A DNA stretch of 64,000 nucleotides from the NCBI GenBank assembly GCA_035532535.1, contig DATKQT010000032.1, positions 19,923 to 83,922 on the forward strand, written 5' to 3'. The position numbers were made by a program, and so were the translations under genes. The stretch comes from Palsa-739 sp035532535. GTDB lineage: Bacteria; Actinomycetota; Thermoleophilia; Gaiellales; Gaiellaceae. Positions 30,881 to 39,234 of the stretch are shown here, piece by piece. Below the pieces are notes generated by a model. The model had not been told where the DNA came from, did no database searches, and was given only the letters and a program-made list of their open reading frames with translations. Within the stretch, counting starts at the first letter, position 1. Each line of letters starts with the position of its first letter.

Positions 30881-32205
30881 CCGCCGTGCTCTTGCTGTTG
30901 CGCAAGGACCTACGCGTCCTTCGCCGGTCGCCGCTCCTGCTCGGCGCGCTCGTCGCGTACCCGATCGTCATCGCGCTGCTCGTCGGCCTCGTCGCGGGCT
31001 ACGCCGCGGCGAAGCCCCGGGTCGCGTTCGTCGACGACGACAACTTGCCGCAGGTGATCGTCGTCGGCGGCCACCGCTTCCACATCCAGACGGTGATCGA
31101 CGACGTCGCGAAGCAGGTGACGCTCGTGCGCCTCTCGGACGCAGAGGCCGCGCGCGAGCTCGACAACGGCAAGGTGGTGGCGACGATCACCGTGCCGCCG
31201 GGCTTCCTCGGCGATCTCGAGACGACGGTCGTCAGTCCGCACCTGATCCTCAAGACCGGAAGCGGCGGTCTCGCTCCGCGTGTGACGCAGCAGGTGCAGT
31301 CGCTCGTCTATCAGCTCAACCAGCAGCTCCAGGGCGGCTACATCACCGCCAACCTCGAGTTCGTGAAGCTGCTGCTGCACGGAGGCAATGGGAAGTTCGT
31401 CGGCAAGCAGTTCGACGTCCTCGGGCTCGACCGCACGTCGCAGGAGCTCGCGAAGCTGCCGCAGAGCAAGCGCGTCGCCGCAATCGCGAACTTCGTCCGC
31501 CAGGCCAAGGAGGGCCTCGCGCAGACGGGCGAGGCGCTGCGTGCGACGGCGAACCCGATCGCGCTCCAGCAGGCGAAGTCGCACGGCCGCACGTGGCTGC
31601 TCTCTGCGCAGGTGCAGTCGTACGGCATCGCGGTCACCGTCACGTTCCTCGCGTTGCTGCTCGCCGCCGGCGCGACGGCGGCCGAGCGGGACGAAGGGAC
31701 GATCGGGCGGCTGCGTCGCGGCCTCGTGTCGCTCGGGCAGCTCGTCTGGTCGAAGGTCGCGCTCGCCGCCGCCGTCGGTCTCGTGCTCGGCGCCGCGATC
31801 GCGATCGTGTTCGGAATCGTCGTCGACGTCGGCGGCGTCACCGGCGGCGAGCCGTGGTCACGGCTGCCACTGCTCCTCGCCGGCGTCCTCCTCGTCGCTG
31901 CCGTGGTCGGCGCCGCGGGCACGCTGCTCGGGGCGCTCGCGCGCGAGGCCCGGACTGCGTCGCTGCTTGCCGTCCTGCTCGTGCTGCCGGTGGTCTTCCT
32001 CGGCCTCGTGCCGCGGGGTGCCGTGCCGCTCGCGTACTGGGTCAGCATCTTCCTGCCCTTCGCGCACGCTGTCCGGCTCTTCGGCGCCGCCCTCTACGAC
32101 ACGAGCCCGTGGCACGTGGTCGGCGTCGAGGCGGCCTGGCTCGTGGGGATCGGTGGGGTCTCGTGGGTGCTCGCCCGCCTCGGCGCGCGTACTCTTTCCG
32201 CGTGA
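30877..32205 (+). CDS. ABC-2 type permease with large extracytoplasmic domain
   Basis: A 442-residue permease. One N-terminal helix (LLGALVAYPIVIALLVGLVA) is followed by about 220 residues of extracytoplasmic alpha/beta domain containing repeated Gln-rich helices, then a block of five or six helices from VTVTFLALLLAAGATAAERD to the C-terminus. This is the YhgE/ABC-2 membrane exporter layout. The motif ERDEGTIGRLRRG between the second and third helices is the typical ABC-2 coupling segment. The TTG start overlaps the ATPase stop (TTGA) and the stop overlaps hemB (GTGA). Confidence 0.85.
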   Translation: MTAVLLLLRKDLRVLRRSPLLLGALVAYPIVIALLVGLVAGYAAAKPRVAFVDDDNLPQVIVVGGHRFHIQTVIDDVAKQVTLVRLSDAEAARELDNGKVVATITVPPGFLGDLETTVVSPHLILKTGSGGLAPRVTQQVQSLVYQLNQQLQGGYITANLEFVKLLLHGGNGKFVGKQFDVLGLDRTSQELAKLPQSKRVAAIANFVRQAKEGLAQTGEALRATANPIALQQAKSHGRTWLLSAQVQSYGIAVTVTFLALLLAAGATAAERDEGTIGRLRRGLVSLGQLVWSKVALAAAVGLVLGAAIAIVFGIVVDVGGVTGGEPWSRLPLLLAGVLLVAAVVGAAGTLLGALAREARTASLLAVLLVLPVVFLGLVPRGAVPLAYWVSIFLPFAHAVRLFGAALYDTSPWHVVGVEAAWLVGIGGVSWVLARLGARTLSA

Positions 32206-33164
32206 GCTCGTTTCCCGAGGTCCGTCTCCGCCGCTTCCGCCGGACCGGCGGGCTACGCGGGCTCGTCCGCGAGACGAGGCTGTCGCTCGACCAGTTCGTC
32301 ATGCCGCTCTTCGTCGCGCCCGAGGCGCTGCCCGACGAGGCGCTGCCGGCGATGTCGCGCGTGACGGTCGACGGCCTGCTGCGCGAGGTCGAGGACCTCG
32401 TCCGCCTCGGCGTTCGCGCCGTGATCCTGTTCGGCATCCCGGACGAGAAGGACGAGGAGGCGACCGGCGCCTGGGAGGAGGACGGGATCGTCCAGCAGGC
32501 GTTGCGCGCACTGCGCCCCGAGTTCCCCGACCTCGTGCTCGTCACCGACGTCTGCCTCTGCGAGTACACGTCGCACGGTCACTGCGGCGTGATCGTCGAC
32601 GGCGAGGTGCATAACGATCGGAGTCTCGAGCTGCTCGCGCGCACAGCGGTCAGCCACGCCGAAGCGGGCGCCGACGTCGTCGCGCCGAGCGACATGATGG
32701 ATGGCCGTGTGCGCGCGCTCCGCGAGGCGCTCGACGACCACTCGCTCGAGTCGACGCCGATCCTGTCGTACGCGGCGAAGTACGCGTCAGCGTTCTACGG
32801 CCCGTTCCGCGAGGCGGCCGGATCGTCGCCGTCGTTCGGCGATCGGCGCGGCTACCAGATGGATCCCGCCAACGTGCGCGAGGCGTTGCGCGAGTGCGAG
32901 CTCGATCTCGACGAGGGAGCCGATGCGCTCATCATCAAGCCCGCGCTTCCGTATCTCGACGTGATCCGCGCGGCGCGCGAGGCGTTCGACGCGCCGATCG
33001 CCGCGTACAACGTCTCCGGTGAGTACGCGATGGTGAAGGCTGCGGCCCGCGCCGGTTGGCTCGACGAGCGGCAGGCAGCCCTCGAGTCGCTGACGGCGAT
33101 CAAGCGCGCAGGCGCGGATCTGATCATCAGCTACTGGACCAAAGACCTCGCCGCTTGGCTTTAG
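32202..33164 (+). CDS. hemB: Porphobilinogen synthase (delta-aminolevulinic acid dehydratase)
   Basis: HemB condenses two ALA molecules into porphobilinogen. The 320-residue protein opens with the RLRRFRRTGGLRGLVRET box. DVCLCEYTSHGHCG supplies the cysteine-rich zinc site of the zinc-dependent class. The two active-site lysines lie in SYAAKYASAFYGPFREA and LIIKPALPYLD. The GTG start overlaps the upstream permease by 4 bases. hemL follows, so these are two early tetrapyrrole steps in a row. Confidence 0.96.
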   Translation: MSSFPEVRLRRFRRTGGLRGLVRETRLSLDQFVMPLFVAPEALPDEALPAMSRVTVDGLLREVEDLVRLGVRAVILFGIPDEKDEEATGAWEEDGIVQQALRALRPEFPDLVLVTDVCLCEYTSHGHCGVIVDGEVHNDRSLELLARTAVSHAEAGADVVAPSDMMDGRVRALREALDDHSLESTPILSYAAKYASAFYGPFREAAGSSPSFGDRRGYQMDPANVREALRECELDLDEGADALIIKPALPYLDVIRAAREAFDAPIAAYNVSGEYAMVKAAARAGWLDERQAALESLTAIKRAGADLIISYWTKDLAAWL

Positions 33165-33169
33165 GTACC

Positions 33170-33235
33170 CCGGAGCCAGGCACTCGAGGTTCGTGAGATG
33201 GATGCAAGCGGTGAACGACTGGTGCCTGGCGCCGG
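33170..33235. repeat. Inverted repeat between hemB and hemL
   Basis: CCGGAGCCAGGCAC (33170-33183) and GTGCCTGGCGCCGG (33222-33235) are inverted copies matching at 13 of 14 positions, separated by 38 bases. The arms would form a strong stem that encloses the annotated ATG of hemL. It may be a small palindromic insertion or a 5' regulatory hairpin. Confidence 0.5.
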
Positions 33236-34490
33236 TCGTGCGTTGACAGTGCGTTCCGATCTGTATCGGCGCGCGCTCGAGCTGATTCCCGGCGGCGTCA
33301 ACTCGCCCGTCCGCGCGATGAAGGCGGTGGGGCTGGACGAGCCGTTCTTCGTCGCCCGCGGCGAGGGCGCATATCTCGAGGACGTCGACGGGAACCGCTA
33401 CCTCGACTGGGTGCTGTCGTGGGGGCCGCTGCTCTTCGGCCACGCAGATCCGGAGACGGTCGAGGCCGTGCGCGCAGCGGCACTGCGCGGCACAAGCTTT
33501 GGCGCGCCGACCGAGGCCGAGGTCGAGCTCGCCGCCGAGATCGTCGACGCGTTCCCGTCGGTCGAGCGCGTGCGTCTCGTCTCGTCCGGGACGGAGGCGG
33601 CGATGAGCGCGCTTCGGCTCGCGCGCGCATTCACGAAACGCGACCGCATCCTGAAGTTCGCCGGCGGATACCACGGCCACGCCGATGCGCTGCTCGCCAG
33701 CGCCGGTTCCGGTGTCGCCACGCTGGCCATCCCGTCCACGCCCGGTGTGCCGACCGCCGTGACCGCGGACACGATCGTGGCGCCGTACAACGACGCGGAG
33801 GCGGTTGCCGAGGCAGTCCTGCGCTATGGCGAAGGCCTCGCCGCAATCATCGTCGAGCCGGTCGCGGGGAACATGGGCGTCGTTCCGCCGGAGCCCGGCT
33901 TCCTCGAGCTCCTGCGTGCGTTGTGCGACGCGTCGGGCGCGCTCCTCGTGTTCGACGAGGTGATCACCGGCTTTCGCGTCGCACGCGGCGGCGCGCAGGA
34001 GTTGTACGGCGTTCGGCCCGACCTCACCATCCTCGGGAAGATCGTCGGCGGTGGCCTGCCGCTCGCGGCGTTCGGCGGACGCGCGGACGCGATGGACCTG
34101 CTCGCGCCTTCCGGCCCCGTGTACCAGGCGGGCACGCTGTCCGGGAACCCGCTCGCGACAGCTGCCGGGCTCTCCGTTCTCCGCCGCCTGCGGGCCCCGC
34201 AGGTGTACGCGGAGCTCGAGCGTCGCTCGGCACGGCTCGCGGACGGTCTCGCGCCCTTCGGCGTGGTGCAGCGGGTCGGAGCGATGCTGACGCTGTTCAT
34301 GACGGACGGCCCGGTACGCAACTTCGAGGAGGCGCAGCACTGCGACACCGATCGATACGGCGCGCTCTTCCGTCACCTGCTCGACGCCGGCATCTACGTC
34401 GCGCCGTCGCAGTTCGAGGCGATGTTCGTCTCGCTCGCCCACACGGACGAAGACATCGACAGGACGATCGCGGCGTGTGGGACGAGATAG
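33198..34490 (+). CDS. hemL: Glutamate-1-semialdehyde 2,1-aminomutase
   Basis: HemL moves the amino group of glutamate-1-semialdehyde to form ALA, using PLP. The 430-residue protein shows LYRRALELIPGGVNSPVRAM, MSALRLARAFTKRDRILKFA, LVFDEVITGFRVARGGAQ and the PLP lysine in TILGKIVGGGLPLAAFGG. Homology starts around residue 18, so TTG 33243 is a plausible true start lying just outside the inverted repeat; ATG 33198 is the longest option. It precedes an unknown gene with which it overlaps by 16 bases. Confidence 0.95.
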   Translation: MDASGERLVPGAGRALTVRSDLYRRALELIPGGVNSPVRAMKAVGLDEPFFVARGEGAYLEDVDGNRYLDWVLSWGPLLFGHADPETVEAVRAAALRGTSFGAPTEAEVELAAEIVDAFPSVERVRLVSSGTEAAMSALRLARAFTKRDRILKFAGGYHGHADALLASAGSGVATLAIPSTPGVPTAVTADTIVAPYNDAEAVAEAVLRYGEGLAAIIVEPVAGNMGVVPPEPGFLELLRALCDASGALLVFDEVITGFRVARGGAQELYGVRPDLTILGKIVGGGLPLAAFGGRADAMDLLAPSGPVYQAGTLSGNPLATAAGLSVLRRLRAPQVYAELERRSARLADGLAPFGVVQRVGAMLTLFMTDGPVRNFEEAQHCDTDRYGALFRHLLDAGIYVAPSQFEAMFVSLAHTDEDIDRTIAACGTR

Positions 34491-34990
34491 CCGACGGCGC
34501 CGCCGACGAGAGCGCGCTGTGGCGAACTTCACTGCGCCCCGTCGAGGAGCGAAGGCTCGTCTCGGTGTTCTCGCCGCTCGCGGAGCCTCGATTCGCCGTC
34601 GGGCTGGAGACAATCTACGAGGGCTACCTCGCGCACTACGGGACGCCGCGCCTGTTCGCTCCTTCCGACCCCGACCTCGCGCTGCTGCTCGGCGACTACC
34701 TGTATGCCCACGGGCTCGTGCGCATCGCCTCGTTCGGGGAGACCGACGCCGTGTCCGACCTGTCCGAGCTCATCTCTCTCTGCAGCCAGCTCCGCGCTGA
34801 GGACGCCGACGGGGACGGCGCGCTCTGGGCCGCGAGCGCCGCGCTCCTCGGCACCGGCCCCCGGCTCGACGACGCCCGCGGGGCGCTGCGCCTCCGGGGC
34901 GACCCCGCCCCGCTCGAAGCGGCGGCGCGCGCGGCTGCCGGCGACGCGGCGGTGGACGAAGCCCTCGCCGCGCACCTCCTGCTTCGGTAG
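34475..34990 (+). CDS. Hypothetical protein downstream of hemL (171 aa)
   Basis: The first 100 residues are well ordered, with ETIYEGYLAHYGTPRLF and DLALLLGDYLYAHGLVRIAS suggesting a helical protein. A low-complexity alanine/aspartate-rich C-terminus follows. No family is recognised. The GTG at 34475 overlaps the end of hemL by 16 bases. Its place inside the heme-quinone-cytochrome superoperon suggests a role in respiratory-chain assembly, which is inference only. Confidence 0.68.
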   Translation: MWDEIADGAADESALWRTSLRPVEERRLVSVFSPLAEPRFAVGLETIYEGYLAHYGTPRLFAPSDPDLALLLGDYLYAHGLVRIASFGETDAVSDLSELISLCSQLRAEDADGDGALWAASAALLGTGPRLDDARGALRLRGDPAPLEAAARAAAGDAAVDEALAAHLLLR

Positions 34991-34999
34991 ATTCCGCCC

Positions 35000-35146
35000 G
35001 TGCTCGCGCAGCTCCCACTGCTCGCCGTCGAGACGGCCGCCGAGGAGGGCAAGAAGACCGTCCTTGTCATGCTCGGCGTCGGCCTCATCTTCGTCGCGGT
35101 GATCGCACTCGGTGAGCTGACGCACTGGCTCCGCCACCGCCGCTAG
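35000..35146 (+). CDS. Single-span small membrane protein (48 aa)
   Basis: Reading from GTG 35000 gives a 48-residue protein with a short N-terminal segment (MLAQLPLLAVETAAEEGKK), one membrane helix (TVLVMLGVGLIFVAVIALGE) and a basic tail (LTHWLRHRR), so the C-terminus is probably cytoplasmic. TAGATT at 34988-34993 lies 6 bases upstream. Its TAG stop overlaps the GTG of ubiD by one base. Small single-span proteins in respiratory operons often stabilise membrane complexes; that role is inferred. Confidence 0.65.
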   Translation: MLAQLPLLAVETAAEEGKKTVLVMLGVGLIFVAVIALGELTHWLRHRR

Positions 35147-36603
35147 TGGTCGAGGACCTGCGCGAGTGGATCGCGCTGCTCGAGCGAGAGGGCGAGCTCG
35201 TCCGCGTTGCGGCCGAGGTCGATCCCGATCTCGAGATCACGGAGATCGTCGACCGCACGGTGAAGGCCGGCGGGCCGGCGCTTCTGTTCGAGCATCCGAA
35301 GGGCGCGCAGCATCCTTTGCTGATCAACCAGTTCGGGACCGAGCGCCGCATGTGTCTCGCGTTCGGGGTCGAACGCCTTGACGACGTCGCACGCAAGCTC
35401 GCCGACGTCCTCGAGATGCAGCCGCCCACGAGGCTGATCGAGAAGGTTCGCGGCCTGCAGAAGCTCAAGTCGATCGCCGACTCGCTGCCGCACACAGTGC
35501 GCAAGGGCGCGTGCCAGGAGATCGTGCTGCGTGGCGATGAGGTCGACCTCGGCCGACTTCCCATTCAGCGCTGCTGGCCCGGCGACCCGGCGCCGTTCAT
35601 CACCCTGCCGGCCGTCATCACCCGCGACCCGCGCGACGGCTCGCGCAACGTCGGCATGTACCGCATGCAGGTGATCGACCGCGCCACGACGTTCATGCAC
35701 TGGCAGATCCACAAGGACGGGCGTGCCGACTGGCTCGCGACCGAGGGCCGCATCCCGGTCGCAGTCGCGCTCGGACTCGATCCGATCACGGCGTACTCCG
35801 CGAGCGCTCCGTTGCCGAAGAACGTCGACGAGCTGATGCTCGCGGGCTTCCTCCGCGGTGAGCCGGTCGAGCTCGTCCGCGGCGTCACCGTCGACCTCGA
35901 TGTGCCGGCGAACGCGGAGATCGTGCTCGAGGGCTACATCGCGAAGGACGAGCTCGGGGAAGAGGGGCCGTTCGGCGACCACACCGGCTACTACACGGCG
36001 GCGGAGCCGTTCCCAGTGTTCCACATCACCGCCATGACGATGCGGCGCGACGCGATCTATCCGTCCATCGTCGTCGGCAAGCCACCGCAGGAGGACGCGT
36101 GGCTCGGCAAGGCGACGGAGCGCATCTTCCTGCCCGCGGTGCGCACGACCGTGCCGGAGATCGTCGACTACGACCTTCCCATCGCCGGCGCCTTCCACAA
36201 CTGCTGCATCGTCTCGATCGAGAAGTCGTATCCGGGCCAGGCGCAGAAGGTGATGCACGCGCTGTGGGGCCTCGGCATGCTGAGCCTCACGAAGTGCGTC
36301 GTCGTCGTCGACGCCGACGTGAACGTGCACGACTACGCTGAAGTCCTCTTCTACGCCGGCGCGAACGTCGACCCGGCGCGCGACGTCATTCTCAGCGAAG
36401 GGCCGACCGACCATCTCGACCACGCGCCGGCGCGCCAGTTCGTGAGCGGGAAGCTGGGCATCGACGCCACCGCAAAGCTCCCCGAGGAGGGTGCACGTCC
36501 GTGGCCCGAGGAGATCGAGATGACGTCGGAGGTCAAGGCGCTCGTCGACCGGCGGTGGGCGGAGTACGGGTTCGCCGCGCAAAGGACACCCCGATCAGGT
36601 TGA
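35146..36603 (+). CDS. UbiD-family prenylated-FMN-dependent decarboxylase
   Basis: A full-length 485-residue UbiD homologue. The prFMN/Mn-binding and catalytic region includes SRNVGMYRMQVIDRATTFMH (the conserved Arg/Asn segment), HKDGRADWL, GYIAKDELGEEGPFGDHTGY (catalytic Glu-Arg-Glu network) and KPPQEDAWLGKATERIFLP. With the UbiX gene at 39235 and the mqn genes it most likely carries out the decarboxylation of the 6-carboxy-naphthoquinol in the futalosine route (the MqnL-type role). Starts 1 base into the previous stop codon. Confidence 0.92.
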   Translation: MVEDLREWIALLEREGELVRVAAEVDPDLEITEIVDRTVKAGGPALLFEHPKGAQHPLLINQFGTERRMCLAFGVERLDDVARKLADVLEMQPPTRLIEKVRGLQKLKSIADSLPHTVRKGACQEIVLRGDEVDLGRLPIQRCWPGDPAPFITLPAVITRDPRDGSRNVGMYRMQVIDRATTFMHWQIHKDGRADWLATEGRIPVAVALGLDPITAYSASAPLPKNVDELMLAGFLRGEPVELVRGVTVDLDVPANAEIVLEGYIAKDELGEEGPFGDHTGYYTAAEPFPVFHITAMTMRRDAIYPSIVVGKPPQEDAWLGKATERIFLPAVRTTVPEIVDYDLPIAGAFHNCCIVSIEKSYPGQAQKVMHALWGLGMLSLTKCVVVVDADVNVHDYAEVLFYAGANVDPARDVILSEGPTDHLDHAPARQFVSGKLGIDATAKLPEEGARPWPEEIEMTSEVKALVDRRWAEYGFAAQRTPRSG

Positions 36604-36614
36604 ATCAGGGCCGG

Positions 36615-37568
36615 ATGCGCGAGGAGGGGATGACACCGGGGCCGCCCGAGCACGGCCCGTCGCCCACCATCTGGCCGCTCGGCTTCGCCGTCGGCATTGC
36701 CGTCGCCCTTGTCGGGCTGATCGTCGACCCGATGGTCATCGCCTCGATCGGGGCCGTGATCGCGATCGTGTTCGGCTTCCTGTGGGCGCGTGAGGCGACC
36801 TCGGAGATACGTCGCGCCGCGCCGACCGTCACCGCGGAGGTGCGGGAGGCGACGCCGGCGGAGGCCGCCGCCATGCCGGAAGCGAAGCCGGCTGCCCAGG
36901 CCATGCCGCGCAGCCGCTTCCTCGAAGGCGCGACGCTCGGTCTCGGCGGCATCATCGGCGGCCTCGTAACGCTTCCCGTCGCGGGCTTCGCGCTGCTCCC
37001 AGCGTTCATCGGCCAGAAAGGCCACAAGGTGGACATGGGCCCGGTCGACGCCTACCCGATCGGGAAATGGTTCATCTCGACATTCACCGTCGACCCCTCG
37101 GAAGGCGAGGTGTCACGGCGTACGGCGTTCGTGCGCAACAACGGCGTCGTCGGCAACAACGTCCCGAGCTTCACGATCATCTCGAACCGCTGCGCGCACC
37201 TCGGCTGTCCCGTCCAGGCGAACGGCCCGACCGGCGCGATCCTCGGCGAGAAGAACGTGACCGAGCACACCGTCAACGGCGCGATCCTCCTGCGCCCCGT
37301 CGTGCCGGCCGGCTTCGGCTGCCCGTGCCACGGCGGGCAGTACGACACAGAGGGCAACCGCACCGCCGGCCCGCCCGTGCGCGCGCTCGACCGCTATTCG
37401 TTCGAGATCGACAACGGCCACCTCGTGCTGCTGAGCACGTTCTCGGTGTCGCACGTCGTCGGCACCGGCGCCCAGGCGAAGATCTACAAGTACAAGCTCT
37501 CCGGGCCCGGGCAACACGTGGACGGGCCGGAGCAGTGGTTCTATCCCCTCCAGCCGCCGCACCACTGA
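36615..37568 (+). CDS. Rieske iron-sulfur protein of the cytochrome bc complex
   Basis: A 317-residue subunit with three predicted membrane helices near residues 20-70 and 105-135, the actinobacterial QcrA style, and a C-terminal 2Fe-2S domain. The cluster motifs are CAHLGCPV and CPCHGGQYD. The spacing between them is long (about 37 residues, roughly 20 more than typical) because of an inserted GAILGEKNVTEH-type loop. The usual Ser after the second His is Gly (HGGQ instead of HGSQ), which would be expected to lower the redox potential, in line with menaquinol. TTG 36600 and ATG 36630 are alternative starts. Confidence 0.92.
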   Translation: MREEGMTPGPPEHGPSPTIWPLGFAVGIAVALVGLIVDPMVIASIGAVIAIVFGFLWAREATSEIRRAAPTVTAEVREATPAEAAAMPEAKPAAQAMPRSRFLEGATLGLGGIIGGLVTLPVAGFALLPAFIGQKGHKVDMGPVDAYPIGKWFISTFTVDPSEGEVSRRTAFVRNNGVVGNNVPSFTIISNRCAHLGCPVQANGPTGAILGEKNVTEHTVNGAILLRPVVPAGFGCPCHGGQYDTEGNRTAGPPVRALDRYSFEIDNGHLVLLSTFSVSHVVGTGAQAKIYKYKLSGPGQHVDGPEQWFYPLQPPHH

Positions 37569-38380
37569 TGGCGATCCGTCGCGAACCAAGTCGCGCTCAG
37601 GTTCGCCGCGAGCAGATGCTCGCCGCGGCGACGTATCCGCTCGACTGGCTCGAGGAGCGTTCAGGCCTCGTCGGCGGCGTGAAGTACTTCCTCTTCCGCA
37701 AGGTCCCGTCCGACACGAACTGGATGCAGACGCTTGGCTCGGCGACGCTGACGGCGTTCCTCGTCCAGGCAGTCACGGGCGTGATCCTCGCGATGTACTA
37801 CAAGCCGTCGCCGCACGACGCGTACTCGTCGATCCAGAACATCACCGACCACCTGACGATGGGCTGGCTCGTCCGCGGCATGCACAAGTGGGGCGCGAGC
37901 GTCTTCATCATCCTCATGTTCCTGCACATGGGGCGCGTGTTCCTGTTCGGGGCGTACAAGTACCCGCGCGAGTTGAACTGGATCATCGGCGTGCTGCTGC
38001 TCGTGCTCGGGCTGACGGCGGGCTTCACCGGATATCTCCTCCCGTGGGATCAGACGGCGTATTGGGCGAGCGTCGTCGGCATCAACCTGAACGGGACGGC
38101 GCCGTTCCTCGGCCCATGGCTCGCGCAATTCCTGCGGTCCGGCCAGGAGATCAACGGCAACACGTTGTCGCTCTTCTACTCGCTGCACATGCTCGTGATC
38201 CCGGCCGGGATCATCTCGCTCATCACGCTGCACCTGTATCTCGTCATTCGGCTCGGCGTGACCTCGCCGCCGTGGTCGCGTGAGGCCGCCGGGCGCGACG
38301 TCGTCGAGGAGCCCTCGTCGGTGCGCACCGGCTTGACACGTCCTGCGCCGCACGGCGGCGCCTCGGGAGGCAGCGACTGA
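37568..38380 (+). CDS. Cytochrome b (N-terminal, b6-type) subunit
   Basis: A 270-residue b6-type cytochrome b with four core helices. Heme-ligand histidines lie in RGMHKWGASVFIILMFLHMG (His pair with 13-14 spacing) and in FYSLHMLVIPAGIISLITLHLY. The Qo-site loop TAYWASVVG follows GYLLPWDQ. It corresponds to the N-terminal half of cytochrome b; the C-terminal half is carried by the next gene, as in cyanobacteria and Firmicutes, not as in classic actinobacterial QcrB. Start and stop overlap neighbours by one base (TGATG). Confidence 0.95.
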   Translation: MAIRREPSRAQVRREQMLAAATYPLDWLEERSGLVGGVKYFLFRKVPSDTNWMQTLGSATLTAFLVQAVTGVILAMYYKPSPHDAYSSIQNITDHLTMGWLVRGMHKWGASVFIILMFLHMGRVFLFGAYKYPRELNWIIGVLLLVLGLTAGFTGYLLPWDQTAYWASVVGINLNGTAPFLGPWLAQFLRSGQEINGNTLSLFYSLHMLVIPAGIISLITLHLYLVIRLGVTSPPWSREAAGRDVVEEPSSVRTGLTRPAPHGGASGGSD

Positions 38381-39216
38381 TGGCGGAAGAGAAGCCGAGC
38401 GGCCTCGACGAGCGCCGGGCGGGATTCGCGCGCTACAAGAAGGACGTCAAGGAGCGCGGAAAGTCGTTCTACCCGTACGCGATGTTCCACGACACGGTGA
38501 TGAGCCTCATCGTCGTCTCCGTGATCGTGGGCCTCGCCGTCATCTGGAAGTGGACGTCGTACGGGCCGCACCACGATGGCCTGCACAAGGGCCTCATCGG
38601 CCCCGAGTACGCGCCGCCCGCCGACCCGGGGACGGTGAGCTTCGTCCCCCGGCCGGACTGGTACTTCTACTTCCTCTTCTATCTCCTGCGCATCTTCAAG
38701 TGGCCGGAGACGGTGTTCCTCGGGACGATCGGCGTGCCGACGATCGCGCTCATCCTGCTGCTTGCCCTGCCGTTCATGGACCTGCGCCGCGAGCGGCGCC
38801 CGTCGCGGCGCCCGGTGGCGATGGTCGCCGCCGTGCTGACGATCTTCTCCATGGGCATCCTCACCTGGAAGGGCGCGACGGCGAAGGAGGCGCTCGCCTC
38901 CGAGGTGATCGCAGACGTCCCGTCGTGGGTCAGTGCGGAGAAGCTGCCCGCGACCGCGCTGCCGGGGGCGAAGCTGTTCGCGACGGCGGGCTGTACGGCG
39001 TGTCACACGTATCTCGGCACCGGTTCGTCGAACCTCGGCGCCCCGGATCTGACCGCGATCGGCGCGCGCAACCTCGGCATCAGCTTCCAGATCAGGCACC
39101 TCCAGTGCCCCTCCTGCGTGACCCCCGGTTCGCCGATGCCGAAGTTCGCCTCTCTCGGCACGGCGAGGCTGCAAGAGCTCGCCGTCTTCCTCGAATCCTC
39201 CAAGGGGAAGCGGTAA
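38380..39216 (+). CDS. Cytochrome bc subunit IV fused to a c-type cytochrome
   Basis: A 278-residue fusion. The first 140 residues contain the subunit-IV part: RPDWYFYFLFYLLRIFKWPE with the PDWY Qo-site motif (the PEWY equivalent) and two further helices. A membrane helix (VAMVAAVLTIFSMGILTW) then leads to a periplasmic cytochrome c with one heme site (TAGCTACHTY, CxxCH) and an axial Met in GSPMPKFASL. Between them CPSC adds two cysteines. The architecture resembles QcrC of Bacillus. It completes the bc complex together with the two preceding genes. Confidence 0.93.
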   Translation: MAEEKPSGLDERRAGFARYKKDVKERGKSFYPYAMFHDTVMSLIVVSVIVGLAVIWKWTSYGPHHDGLHKGLIGPEYAPPADPGTVSFVPRPDWYFYFLFYLLRIFKWPETVFLGTIGVPTIALILLLALPFMDLRRERRPSRRPVAMVAAVLTIFSMGILTWKGATAKEALASEVIADVPSWVSAEKLPATALPGAKLFATAGCTACHTYLGTGSSNLGAPDLTAIGARNLGISFQIRHLQCPSCVTPGSPMPKFASLGTARLQELAVFLESSKGKR

Positions 39217-39234
39217 CAGCGAGAATCCCGGGGA

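Noticed and set aside
30254..32205. ABC pair as CcmA/CcmB heme exporter
   Set aside because: The context beside hemB and cytochrome c is suggestive, but the permease is 442 residues with a large external domain, unlike CcmB (about 220), so only a generic ABC-2 exporter is supported.
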